64,000 bases of DNA from Nocardia donostiensis (GTDB lineage Bacteria; Actinomycetota; Actinomycetes; Mycobacteriales; Mycobacteriaceae): the NCBI RefSeq assembly GCF_002081715.1, contig NZ_MUKP01000002.1:62001-126000 (forward strand), read 5' to 3'. The notes beneath the pieces were generated by a model that made no database searches, was not told the origin of the DNA, and saw only the letters and a program-made list of their open reading frames with translations. Both the position numbers and the translations under genes were made by a program. Position 1 is the first letter of the stretch. Every line of letters begins with the position of its first letter. This document shows, one piece after another, positions 33,816-42,394 of the stretch.

Positions 33816-34787
33816 TCACCGCTTCGGAAGCGACTCCAGTATTCGGCGCATAACGTCTTCGAGCGCGGCGGCATTGGTTCCGTGCACCGAAACCATCGGC
33901 ACTTCGGTGCCCAGGAAAGAAGATTCCCCGCCCGCATACAGTGGCGGCCCAACGATGGAGTTGTAGGTGCGGTATCCCTCGCCTCCGTCGAAAAGGTGGA
34001 CCGGATGGTCGGCGACGGTGAAGACCAGCGGCTGTTCTATGGTCGCCGAACCCTCCAGCTGATACTTGTAGTCCACCACGATGTCGTCACCCTGATAGGT
34101 GAAATAGCAGTTCCACAGCAGCTGCACCTCCGCGAGCGTGGCACCGTTCAACGAGTCGACCACCGCGCACGGGTCCTGACCGGTGAGTGCGGTTACCGCC
34201 GTATCGGGCGAGGATCCTGGTTCGGGTTCGGCGGCCCATCGGGCCAGACCGATCGGCAACAGAGTCTGCGCGATGGGGCACGGATCGGTGTCCGGCCGGG
34301 TGACCACCTCCAGGTACAGCTCCGCAGTCGACGGGTAGGTGGCGGTCAGGCTGCAGGTCCGTTCGCGGAGCTCGGCTGGGTCGACACCGGAGCGGCCTCT
34401 ATCGATAACGGTCCGCACCGACACATCCCCCAGGGTGCTGACGGCGCCAGGCAGCAGGACACCCTCCTGCGGGGGCGGATCCATCAACACCTGCCATTTC
34501 ACCATGGTCCCGTCGGACGGATCGGCAGCATCCAGTACCGCCTTGCAGGTGTAGGTATCGGTGGTCTTCACCGATGTCACCTCACCCACTTTTCCCAGCT
34601 CGTCGCGTGGCAACAGGGCGCACACATCAATGTTCCGAGCCCGTTGCATGACCTCCCGCCGCTGTTCGGTGTTCTGCGGCGCGGTGAGCCACACCAGGTC
34701 GGTCCCGGCTGTGGGCGAGGGGGTTTCCGATCCGCACGCGACGACGCAGACCACCAGAACACTCACCAGAGCCAGGAGCCGGAACAT
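33816..34787 (-). CDS. Lipoprotein with two DUF3558-like halves
   Basis: A 323-residue exported lipoprotein. A hydrophobic signal ends in a lipobox-like VVAC at residues 15-18. Two related halves follow, each opening with an aspartate-cysteine motif (NIDVCALLPRDEL and QDPCAVVDSL) and holding further cysteines (TYTCKAVL, RTCSLTATY, PCPIAQ, NCYFTY). This pattern resembles the actinobacterial DUF3558 family. It is the last of four same-strand genes with the WXG-type protein and may be a surface component of that system. Function is unknown. Confidence 0.75.
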   Translation of the reverse strand: MFRLLALVSVLVVCVVACGSETPSPTAGTDLVWLTAPQNTEQRREVMQRARNIDVCALLPRDELGKVGEVTSVKTTDTYTCKAVLDAADPSDGTMVKWQVLMDPPPQEGVLLPGAVSTLGDVSVRTVIDRGRSGVDPAELRERTCSLTATYPSTAELYLEVVTRPDTDPCPIAQTLLPIGLARWAAEPEPGSSPDTAVTALTGQDPCAVVDSLNGATLAEVQLLWNCYFTYQGDDIVVDYKYQLEGSATIEQPLVFTVADHPVHLFDGGEGYRTYNSIVGPPLYAGGESSFLGTEVPMVSVHGTNAAALEDVMRRILESLPKR

Positions 34788-34925
34788 ATTCCCCCCAATA
34801 GTGATACAGATACGGGCTCCGACAAACTAACTCGAGACCGCTGACCGAACCAATCGGAGCTCACCCCGCCGGTCCGACGCGACATGTTATCCGATGCCCG
34901 ACGCCATATCGTCGATTCTCGACGG

Positions 34926-35405
34926 TCAGACGAGCCAGGACTTGCTCCCCGGGTAGTCGTCGAAATCGTCCGGCCAATCGCTCGGACCGACGACGCGGTC
35001 AGCATTGCGTTGCCGCTGCTGCCCCGGCGAGGTGGACGCCGCCGGTGGCGGTGGTGGCGGTTCCGGCTTCCACGGCCAGATGAAATTCGGCGAGGAGCGA
35101 AGGTCGAGTACCTCCGGGGGCAGCGGTCGCATGAGCAGTTCGATCTCCTGCCATCGGCATTCGCCGTTGCGAACGCGTTCGGCGTAATACCGCAGCTCCG
35201 GTGATGCGTACGGCAGGGCCGCGAACTCGAACATCAACTCGTCGGTGACCACTGTCGGCTCATGGAGTACGGAGGCGACATCCATGTTCTCGGCGCGTAT
35301 GCGAGCGGTCCGCAAGCCGTCGATACTGTCCATGACTCGTCGAGCCGCCGCTTCGATCTCGGGATCGAGGTTCGGATCACGCATGCTGTCCCAGTTGGAC
35401 TTCAT
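34926..35405 (-). CDS. Hypothetical protein in the WXG cassette
   Basis: A 159-residue soluble protein starting at ATG 35405, which overlaps the upstream stop codon (ATGA) and has GGGAG in front. The N-terminal half is helical and charged (DPEIEAAARRVMDSIDGLRTARIRAENMD...). A Trp/Pro-rich segment with PPPPPP near residue 120 follows, then an Asp-rich tail. I do not recognise a family. Coupled translation with the WXG-type gene suggests a chaperone, partner or accessory secreted subunit. This is inference from position. Confidence 0.75.
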   Translation of the reverse strand: MKSNWDSMRDPNLDPEIEAAARRVMDSIDGLRTARIRAENMDVASVLHEPTVVTDELMFEFAALPYASPELRYYAERVRNGECRWQEIELLMRPLPPEVLDLRSSPNFIWPWKPEPPPPPPAASTSPGQQRQRNADRVVGPSDWPDDFDDYPGSKSWLV

Positions 35406-36619
35406 CCGTTCTCCCACGGTTGTCTTCCGCTACCCACCTCATAGCCTTCTCGTGGTCTTTCGAGAGTGCTGTTGATCTGCGCTATTTCGGCCAAATCCTT
35501 GCCGACAGCCGCCCTCTTCAAGGTCGGCTCCAACTTTTCCTGCACCTTGCTCGCCACGGTCGCAGTGGGCTCGGAGATAAAGGACAGAAATTCCTTCAGC
35601 CTGTTCTTTGCTTCCTCGACTTTGTCCACGATATCCCGAATAGTGGACACGATCGTGTAAATCTTGTGCCCGAGATCGATCACCTCGACCACCTGACCGA
35701 GACCAGGCACTTTCTTGATGACCTGTTTGAAGATACCCTTCACGCTCTTGACGTCGATATAGTCCAAGAGCATATCCCTGAGCTTGGTGAGCGCCGCTTT
35801 GATGCCTGCCCGGATCTCGTCGGCCAACATCCCCGTCACGTCGGCGATCACCCGACCGACAGGACCTTCCCACTTCATTGCCGCGATCTGGCGTCGCGCC
35901 CAGTTCTGCTCGAAAGCAATAGCCGCCTTACCGTTCCAGGTCGGGCCCACTCGGACGACACCGCTTTCGAGGTTCTTACCGGATGCCTCCATCGCGTTTC
36001 CGGCGGCCTTGTATGCCTCCCCGATTCGGCGTAGTTCATTCCAATTGCCTTCCACTGGCCGCAATATCAGAACCAGAGGATCCACCTCCTCCCCCGCCAT
36101 TCGGGTAACACTCTTGATTTCGTTGTTGACCCCTTCCAGCCAGGGGGCAACTTCCCCGATCAGGCTCGCGAGTTCCTCTCGATTCGCCTCCGGCGGGTCC
36201 AGTTTGACGGATTCCGGTTTGGGGTACTGAGCCGCTGCGCCGTAGTCGGCGGTTTGACCCGGCCGTTCCACATCCGACCCGTACTCTCCGGGCACTGCGC
36301 TCATCACTTCGCTGGTTTGCGCATTGAGAGCCGCGTAGTTCTTCTGGTCCTGGTCGTGATACATCCAGGCAGCCTTGTTCAACTCCACCGCAGCACTAGC
36401 GTTGTGTACGCCGATATCCGCCATTCGACCGCGGGTGATGTCGGCGGCCGAATTCAATGGTTGCAGAAGGTCGCTGATGATCTCGCCAGTGAAGAGTTCC
36501 CCCTTTGGCCGGCCGTTATCGTTGATGAATTTCGCTATGGACGCGCAGTCCACGCCGATATCGTCGATGAGATTGGCCAGGCCTGCTATTTGGGTGGGAT
36601 CGGCTTTGAATGATTCCAT
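35402..36619 (-). CDS. WXG100-like / ESX-associated protein with long C-terminal helical region
   Basis: A 405-residue, mostly helical protein without signal peptide. The N-terminus resembles ESX-1 secretion-associated EspC-like proteins (MESFKADPTQIAGLANLIDDIG). A central segment carries a WxG-type hairpin (VVRVGPTWNGKAAIAFEQNWARR). Residues ~290-405 are amphipathic and may interact with membranes (KQVIKKVPGLGQVVEVIDLGHKIYTIVSTI). It is likely exported by a type VII system encoded elsewhere. It lies 15 bases downstream of a membrane-protein gene and overlaps the next gene by 4 bp. Confidence 0.75.
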   Translation of the reverse strand: MESFKADPTQIAGLANLIDDIGVDCASIAKFINDNGRPKGELFTGEIISDLLQPLNSAADITRGRMADIGVHNASAAVELNKAAWMYHDQDQKNYAALNAQTSEVMSAVPGEYGSDVERPGQTADYGAAAQYPKPESVKLDPPEANREELASLIGEVAPWLEGVNNEIKSVTRMAGEEVDPLVLILRPVEGNWNELRRIGEAYKAAGNAMEASGKNLESGVVRVGPTWNGKAAIAFEQNWARRQIAAMKWEGPVGRVIADVTGMLADEIRAGIKAALTKLRDMLLDYIDVKSVKGIFKQVIKKVPGLGQVVEVIDLGHKIYTIVSTIRDIVDKVEEAKNRLKEFLSFISEPTATVASKVQEKLEPTLKRAAVGKDLAEIAQINSTLERPREGYEVGSGRQPWENG

Positions 36620-36634
36620 GGTTCCTGTCGCTGC

Positions 36635-37441
36635 CTATTCTTCTGTCTTGCGCAAGGACTTGATGATCGCGTCGACATCAGCATCCGACAGGGCATCAGG
36701 AAGATCCTTGTGCCGCATCACCACCAATAGCACGAACTCTGCACTCGAATAGCCCGAAGTGGCGACGACATCGAACGATGCCCGACTCAGACCGCAGGTG
36801 TCCGGCTGCCTGATATCGCTCACCTCAGCGGTGTAACGAATAGCCGGCCGACCCGACACCTCGAATGAGAACGGCCCCCGGATCTCCACCTTCGGCTTAT
36901 AACCGGCCTCATCGTCGGCATAGAGCCGCTCGGCCTTCTCGACCTCTTCCCGCGCGGCCCGGTCGATATCGATCCCATTGCGGCCGGTGACACCTACCGT
37001 GGCCATGGATGAGGTGTCACTTTCGTCGCAGTAACCGGACCGGTAGTCGCTTCCAGCACCGTAGGTAGCGATGGAGCCGTCTTTGTCGGACCAGCCCATG
37101 ACCATGCTGTTGGTTGCCAGCCAGTCTGCTGGCACGGTATAGGTGAGCCCGAACTTGGTGGGAACCGGCTGCGGCTCTCCCTCCCCCACCTCCGGCATAG
37201 GAGGCGGATACATCATCGACGGAAATCCCGGCGGCAGTGGTGCAACCGTGGTACTCGGCCGCTCCACAGGCGGCGCCGTCCACGAGGCCACCGCCCCATC
37301 CGAAGACTCGGAGCCTTCGAGATAGGGATTGCCGATCCACATCACGACATTCAGGAACAGCACGAACGCGCCGATCAATACGATGATCCGCCCGATCGGA
37401 TTCAACACACCATACCGGTGCAGAAGTTTGACGAACTTCAC
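36635..37441 (-). CDS. Membrane-anchored extracytoplasmic protein
   Basis: A 268-residue protein from GTG 37441; an upstream extension to 37492 is possible but not protein-like. One N-terminal transmembrane segment (IIVLIGAFVLFLNVVMWIG) is followed by a Pro/Thr-rich linker and an outer domain with conserved-looking YTVPADWLATNSMVMGWSD. The domain has two cysteines (GYCDES, DTCGLSR) that could pair. It resembles the single-pass proteins that accompany WXG genes in nocardiae, but I cannot name the domain. It is first in the cassette. Confidence 0.75.
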   Translation of the reverse strand: MKFVKLLHRYGVLNPIGRIIVLIGAFVLFLNVVMWIGNPYLEGSESSDGAVASWTAPPVERPSTTVAPLPPGFPSMMYPPPMPEVGEGEPQPVPTKFGLTYTVPADWLATNSMVMGWSDKDGSIATYGAGSDYRSGYCDESDTSSMATVGVTGRNGIDIDRAAREEVEKAERLYADDEAGYKPKVEIRGPFSFEVSGRPAIRYTAEVSDIRQPDTCGLSRASFDVVATSGYSSAEFVLLVVMRHKDLPDALSDADVDAIIKSLRKTEE

Positions 37442-37501
37442 CGCGAAACCCCACCCCTCCCATGCAACCGACCGGAAGCACAGTATTCCCATGCACCCAG
37501 C

Positions 37502-38116
37502 GTGTCAATCTGTTTGGCCGTGCTGGCCGGCGACTACCAGCGGGCGGGCGAGCTGATCGGTACCGCCGATTGGGCATCTGCACTACGCTTTCTCGAGAAC
37601 AGCCGCAGCCGCATCGACGCCGAACTCAGCCGCGAAGACCCGGCGACACTGGCCATGTGGGGAAACCTCCACCTGAAATCCGGCTTGGCCGCCGCCCGCG
37701 CCGGAAAAAGAGACCTCGCCAACGCCCGTCTCCATGAGGTCACCGAAACCGCACAGCGCATCGGTCGGGACCGCGACGACTACCGCCTGTACTTCGGCCC
37801 GACCAACGTGGCCATCTGGTCGGTTGGTCTCGCCGTCGAAATGATGGACGGCACCGAAGCGGTCACGCGCGCACAGTCCGTCCGACTCCCCGCATCCACT
37901 CCCCGGGAACGGGCAGGCCACCACTACATCGACCTCGCTCGCGCTTATCTCCTACACGGAGAACGCAAATCGGCATTCGGCTCACTGCACGCCGCAAAGC
38001 GAATTGCGCCCACTCAAACCCGCTACCACCCGATGGTGCACGAGACGATCCGAATGCTCGCTCGCGACGAAGCGCGCAGCTCGGAAAGCATCAGAGGGTT
38101 CGCCGCCTGGTGCTGA
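37502..38116 (+). pseudogene. 5'-truncated XRE-type regulator (TPR half only)
   Basis: About 204 codons match the C-terminal tetratricopeptide half of nocardial and streptomycete XRE regulators (MWGNLHLKSGLAAARAGKRD, RAGHHYIDLARAYLLHGER, ending MLARDEARSSESIRGFAAWC). The helix-turn-helix half, normally ~200 residues, is absent. Upstream the frame runs straight into the divergent membrane-protein start region. A GTG at 37502 could initiate, but no promoter space is evident. It is probably a deletion remnant marking a recombination junction. Confidence 0.65.
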
Positions 38117-38278
38117 ATCACCCGGGTTTGAGCATTTGCAGTCTCGGCTCGCGATAGGCCGTGCCCACGCGGCAGATTTACCGAGCGGAGCCACCCACTA
38201 CTTTGAAGGTTTCTCTGCGCTGTCCTGCTGATATCACTGGAAAGATTCAACCCTTGTTTCAACGATACAGTTGACAGA

Positions 38279-38851
38279 ATGGCTGACGGCGTGGCTGATG
38301 AAAACCTGAAAATCGAACTCAGCCTGGCTGAACTACGCGCGATCACGGCCTACGGCGTGGCCTGCGCGGAACCCGCACTGGCGATATTCGAACGCGAACG
38401 CCCCGACGATCAGCGCCCACGCACCGCAATCGACGCTGCACAGGCGTTCGCGGAGGGAGCCGAGCGAACCAAGGCGATCCGTGACAGCGCGTGGGCGGCA
38501 CACCGGGCATATCAAAACGCACGAGACGCAGGACAGACCGCGGCGAGCGATGCTGCGCGCGCGGCCGTTGCCGCAGCCAGTGCAGCATTCCTGCACCCAC
38601 TGGCGAAAGCGACTCAGGTCCTGCACATCCTCGGATCGGCCGCCCACGCGGCGCGCGCCTTCGAGCTCGATGCCGGCAACGACCGCAACATCGGCGCCGA
38701 CCATATCGACAAGGCAAGAGACCTAGCCGACCCCACCGTGGTGAACGTTCTGATGCGTTACCCGAACGCCCCGAGTGGTCGCGGCCGCGCCGGAGAGCTG
38801 ATGCGGATATTGGATGCATCGCTGCGCCGGCTGGCGACCGACCGGTTTTAG
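38279..38851 (+). CDS. Imm5-like putative immunity protein
   Basis: A 190-residue helical, Ala-rich cytoplasmic protein. Residues ~12-175 resemble the actinobacterial putative immunity proteins of the Imm5-like group: ELRAITAYGVACAEPALAIFE, AFAEGAERTKAIRDSAWAAHRAYQ, and HPLAKATQVLHILGSAAHAARAFEL. Such proteins usually protect against polymorphic toxins, but no toxin gene is adjacent. The truncated regulator lies upstream and the WXG cassette is nearby on the other strand. The assignment rests on recalled family sequence, not on a search. Confidence 0.65.
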   Translation: MADGVADENLKIELSLAELRAITAYGVACAEPALAIFERERPDDQRPRTAIDAAQAFAEGAERTKAIRDSAWAAHRAYQNARDAGQTAASDAARAAVAAASAAFLHPLAKATQVLHILGSAAHAARAFELDAGNDRNIGADHIDKARDLADPTVVNVLMRYPNAPSGRGRAGELMRILDASLRRLATDRF

Positions 38852-39257
38852 ACGCGCACGCAGGTCCGGATCGATCGCAGTGGGTCATTCCCAGGAGGAC
38901 AACACATCTTCCGCTCCCCGAACAAGATCCACTCCAGCGTGTTTCGCCTCTTGCGCGATTCCGGCCCGGCTCGCAGCGACCAGACCTGTTTCGCCACCAG
39001 CCCGCGATCAGCGCCGACCGGGTCGGTCTCGGGATCGAACCGCCTATTCCACCAACCGCCCACGGTTCCCACGTCGGGCCAAGGCAGCCGTTCCCCCAGA
39101 GCCGCAGGAGGGAAGTTACCAGCAGGAGACGGCGCGAGGTCGGAGCGACGACCCACCCCTACTTCCGGGGCCTTTCGCCCTGCGCTGCAGCCGGTAACGT
39201 TCACGGCGGGAATTACCACCCGCTCCGACGAGCGGACACCACGGGAGGGAACAGATC
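38852..39257. other. Intergenic region with undecided open frames
   Basis: About 405 bases between the Imm5-like gene and a secreted-protein gene. A 123-codon frame on the minus strand (38848-39219) contains a protein-like stretch (PDVGTVGGWWNRRFDPETD) but has no ribosome-binding site and is matched by an equally long frame on the plus strand. I leave it unannotated. It may be decayed coding sequence. Confidence 0.35.
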
Positions 39258-39728
39258 ATGACCCGTACGCGAGGAATCAGCCGTCACGTCCGGACAAGCA
39301 CCATCGCCGCCGCGACGACCCTGTGCGCACTCACCATGGCGACACTCGCCGCACCGACCGCGACAGCGGCACAGAGCGCGTCCGTCGTCGAAGGCCGGGG
39401 ACGGATCCTGGTCACCGTCGACAAGGATCACCCGAACGAAACCACCGACGAAACGATATGGATGGACGGCCGCGAACTCCGGCACTGCGGCTGGGGCAAC
39501 CGAAACACCGTCGGACAGAACCGTTATCACCGCATCTGCGACGTACCCGCCGGCACCCACCACATTCAGGTACGCGATCCCGGCAGGGGCACTCTCGTCG
39601 ACAGCCACGTCACCGTCCCACCGCCCAACGGTCTCCTCGACATCGTCGACACGGTGATCAGCTGCCTACACCTGCCACTCCCCACCGATCCCACCTACCA
39701 GGACAGCTTCTGTAAACAGATCGGCTGA
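39258..39728 (+). CDS. Secreted protein of unknown function
   Basis: A 156-residue protein with GGGAGG upstream of its ATG. A Sec signal peptide covers about residues 1-38 (TIAAATTLCALTMATLAAPTATAA). The mature part is ~118 residues with four cysteines (RHCGWG, RICDVP, SCLHLP, SFCKQ), so two disulfides are likely. The fold is probably beta-rich (GTHHIQVRDPGRGTLVDSHVTVP). I do not recognise the family. It appears to be monocistronic. Confidence 0.72.
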   Translation: MTRTRGISRHVRTSTIAAATTLCALTMATLAAPTATAAQSASVVEGRGRILVTVDKDHPNETTDETIWMDGRELRHCGWGNRNTVGQNRYHRICDVPAGTHHIQVRDPGRGTLVDSHVTVPPPNGLLDIVDTVISCLHLPLPTDPTYQDSFCKQIG

Positions 39729-39953
39729 CCTCCCGTGAAGGGAAACGCCCAGGTAGCCACTACAGTGCTCCTTCCCGATCAACCTCGGGAAGAACTATCC
39801 CCAACTCGTTGGGATGTGCTGCCGACGAGGTAGGCGATCTCTCTCACGACCCATCCCTGAATGGGGGTGGGGCCAAAACGTACGACGGCGAATCGGCAGA
39901 GCCAACCGTAGTGGGGAGTGCCGGGATAACCGACACTCCCGCCGGGCCGGGAA

Positions 39954-40178
39954 TTAGATAAGTCGGGGGTCGATGACGACGGCCTGTCCGACGGGGACAA
40001 ATGTGAACGGACAATATGCAGCGGCGGTATTACCTTCGCGCGTCGACACACTGTATACGTCTCTTTCATTCAGGGCAGGGCCTCGGCAGGTAACGCGCAG
40101 GGTGAACGTATTTGCCCAATCGGTGCCGCGGGTAAGGTTTGAACACGTTGCCGTTACTCCAAAGCAGGGGATAGCGGC
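39954..40178 (-). pseudogene. Start-less fragment of a small cysteine-containing (probably secreted) protein
   Basis: An open stretch of 75 codons reads like mature secreted protein: IPCFGVTATCSNLTRG, then FTLRVTCRGP, then AAAYCPFTFVPVGQAVVIDP, with four cysteines and a stop at 39954. A TAA lies just upstream at 40179-40181 and no start codon or signal peptide is in frame. It is probably a 5'-truncated or frameshifted gene. The remainder of 39729-40468 shows no supported feature. Confidence 0.4.
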
Positions 40179-40468
40179 TTATCCGTGCTGACACGGGGAC
40201 TCGCGAAATTACGGAACAAACGTGCGGCAGCGCCCTGATCTGGTAACGCAATTTTTCACATCAGCCACCGAACATCGCTGCTCTGATTCTCCGGTTTCCC
40301 GACCCGAACCCGACACATTGCGCCGCGAAAAGTGAAGCTGGGAGCATCCGGCCAGGCGAAGCTCTTTCAGGGCGGACCGAGTCGACTGATCGGAGCCTGC
40401 CGAACAGGCCGAACACTCGCTTACCGGCCGCGCAGCCGGCTGCGGCACATCCGTAAGCTGGTCGGATC

Positions 40469-41683
40469 ATGACGCGCACAACTCCCGACTCCTGCCCCGG
40501 CGTCCTGCGACTGCACGAGGCCGCCGATGGCCCGTTGGCGCGGGTCCGGTTGCCCGGGGGGCGGGTCGAGCCGGGGCAGATGCAGGTGCTGGCGGAGGCG
40601 GCGCGGGAGTTGGGGGACGGGAATATCGAGCTCACCTCGCGCGGGAATGTGCAGCTGCGTCGGGTGCGGGATGCCGCGGAACTGACCGGGCGGCTGGAAT
40701 CAGCCGGGTTGCTGCCGAGTCACACGCATGAGCGGGTGCGCAATATCATCGCGTCACCGCTGGCCGGTCGGGTCGGGGGCGGTGCGGATGTGCATGCGCT
40801 GGTTCGCGAGTTGGACGCCGGGTTGCGGGGGGCGGCGCGATTGGCCCAGTTGCCCGGGCGAGTGTTGTTCACCCTGGACGACGGCCGCGGTGATGTCAGC
40901 GGGCTGAGCCCGGATATCGGGGCGCATGCCACGGCCGCCGACGAGTTCGCGTTGCTGCTGGCCGGGCGTGACAGCGGTATCCGGGTCTCGGCGGGCGATA
41001 CCGTCGATGTGCTGCTCGCCGCGGCGTACGGGTTCCTCGAACTGAGCAACGGACAGTGGCGACTGCACGAGATCGACGACGGTATCGACCGGGTCACCGA
41101 CCTGCTCGGCCGCACACCCGGTCCCGAACGGCTCCACCTGGATACACCGACCGAGCTCCCGATCGGCTGGCTGCCGCAGGACGACGGCCAGGTCAGCCTG
41201 GGTGCGGGTGTGCCGTTGGGTTCGCTGCCCGCGCGTACCGCCGAGTTCGTCGCGGCGGTCGAACGGCCGGTGCTGGTCACCCCGTGGCGTGGCCTGGTCA
41301 TCACTGATCTCGCCGAGGGGCCGGCCGAGCAGGTCGTGCGAGTCCTCGCTCCGATGGGTTTGATCTTCGACGCGCATTCGCCGTGGTTGCAGGTCACCGC
41401 ATGCGCGGGGCTGCCAGGTTGCGCGAAATCCCATACCGATGTGCGCGCCGATGCCGCGGAAGCTGTTATCTCCGGTCGCGTCGTTCCCACCGCCTCGGTA
41501 TCCGGCGTCACTGCCTCCGGCGTCACTGCGGGATTCCCCTCACCTGTCACCGTCCCCGCCGCTCAGGTCGTCGCCGCCGGACGCCAGCACTGGTCCGGCT
41601 GCGACCGCCGCTGCGGACGCCCGACTGGCCCGGTCACCGAGATCACCGCAACCCCGGACGGCTACCGGATCACACCGGCCTGA
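40469..41683 (+). CDS. cobG: Precorrin-3B synthase
   Basis: A 404-residue nitrite/sulfite-reductase-like enzyme of the aerobic cobalamin pathway. It converts precorrin-3A to precorrin-3B with O2. Residues ~50-70 (GNIELTSRGNVQLR) form the siroheme-type repeat. The cluster cysteines are visible as ACAGLPGCAKSHTDV and, further on, HWSGCDRRCGRP. Its presence marks the oxygen-dependent route. It starts the rightward cobG-cobH-cobIJ set. Confidence 0.92.
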   Translation: MTRTTPDSCPGVLRLHEAADGPLARVRLPGGRVEPGQMQVLAEAARELGDGNIELTSRGNVQLRRVRDAAELTGRLESAGLLPSHTHERVRNIIASPLAGRVGGGADVHALVRELDAGLRGAARLAQLPGRVLFTLDDGRGDVSGLSPDIGAHATAADEFALLLAGRDSGIRVSAGDTVDVLLAAAYGFLELSNGQWRLHEIDDGIDRVTDLLGRTPGPERLHLDTPTELPIGWLPQDDGQVSLGAGVPLGSLPARTAEFVAAVERPVLVTPWRGLVITDLAEGPAEQVVRVLAPMGLIFDAHSPWLQVTACAGLPGCAKSHTDVRADAAEAVISGRVVPTASVSGVTASGVTAGFPSPVTVPAAQVVAAGRQHWSGCDRRCGRPTGPVTEITATPDGYRITPA

Positions 41684-41758
41684 TCTTTTGCGCCCGTTCA
41701 CGACGAACGTGGCCACCCACACCCCGGCCGCCCTCCGCGCCCCGAATAGGGTGTCCGC

Positions 41759-42394
41759 ATGTCCGACGTGCGCACCAGTTACCTCACCGACGCGGCCGAG
41801 ATCTATCGGCAGTCGTTCGCGATCATTCGGGACGAGGCGGATCTGGACCGGTTTCCGGCGGATGTGGCGCAGGTGGTGGTGCGGATGATCCATGGGTGCG
41901 GGCAGGTGGATCTGGCTGCGGATATCGCGTTTACTCCGGGTGTGGTGGCGGCGGCGCGGGGGGCGCTGCGGGCGGGGGCGCCGATTCTGTGTGATGCGAA
42001 CATGGTGGCTTCGGGGGTGACGCGGAAACGGTTGCCCGCCGACAACGAGGTGTTGTGCCTGCTGGGGGATCCTCGGGTGCCGGAGTTGGCGGCTCGGATG
42101 GGTAATACTCGGTCGGCGGCGGCGCTGGAGTTGTGGCGGGAACGGCTCGACGGGGCGGTGGTCGCGATCGGGAATGCGCCGACAGCGCTGTTCCATCTGC
42201 TGGACATGCTCGACGCGGGCGCGCCGCGGCCTGCGGCGGTGCTGGGTATCCCGGTCGGGTTCGTGGGGGCGGCCGAATCCAAGGAAGCGTTGATCGCTGC
42301 CACCGGTATCGAGTACTTGACCGTGCGCGGCCGGCGTGGGGGCAGCGCCGTCACCGCATCGGCGTTGAACGCGATCGCGAGCGAACAGGAATGA
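41759..42394 (+). CDS. cobH: Precorrin-8X methylmutase
   Basis: A 211-residue enzyme that moves a methyl group from C-11 to C-12 to give hydrogenobyrinate. Family motifs are [43 protein letters not shown] and [14 protein letters not shown]. The histidine in MIHGCG is the expected catalytic residue. It begins 75 bases after cobG and its stop overlaps the cobIJ start (ATGA). Confidence 0.95.
   Translation: MSDVRTSYLTDAAEIYRQSFAIIRDEADLDRFPADVAQVVVRMIHGCGQVDLAADIAFTPGVVAAARGALRAGAPILCDANMVASGVTRKRLPADNEVLCLLGDPRVPELAARMGNTRSAAALELWRERLDGAVVAIGNAPTALFHLLDMLDAGAPRPAAVLGIPVGFVGAAESKEALIAATGIEYLTVRGRRGGSAVTASALNAIASEQE

Noticed and set aside
38848..39219. Minus-strand 123-codon frame between the Imm5-like and secreted-protein genes
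   Set aside because: It contains a partly protein-like stretch but has no ribosome-binding site and is matched by plus-strand frames of equal length. Left undecided rather than annotated.
40200..40468. Second cobalamin riboswitch upstream of cobG
   Set aside because: No B12-box-like sequence or ordered aptamer core could be found in this leader.
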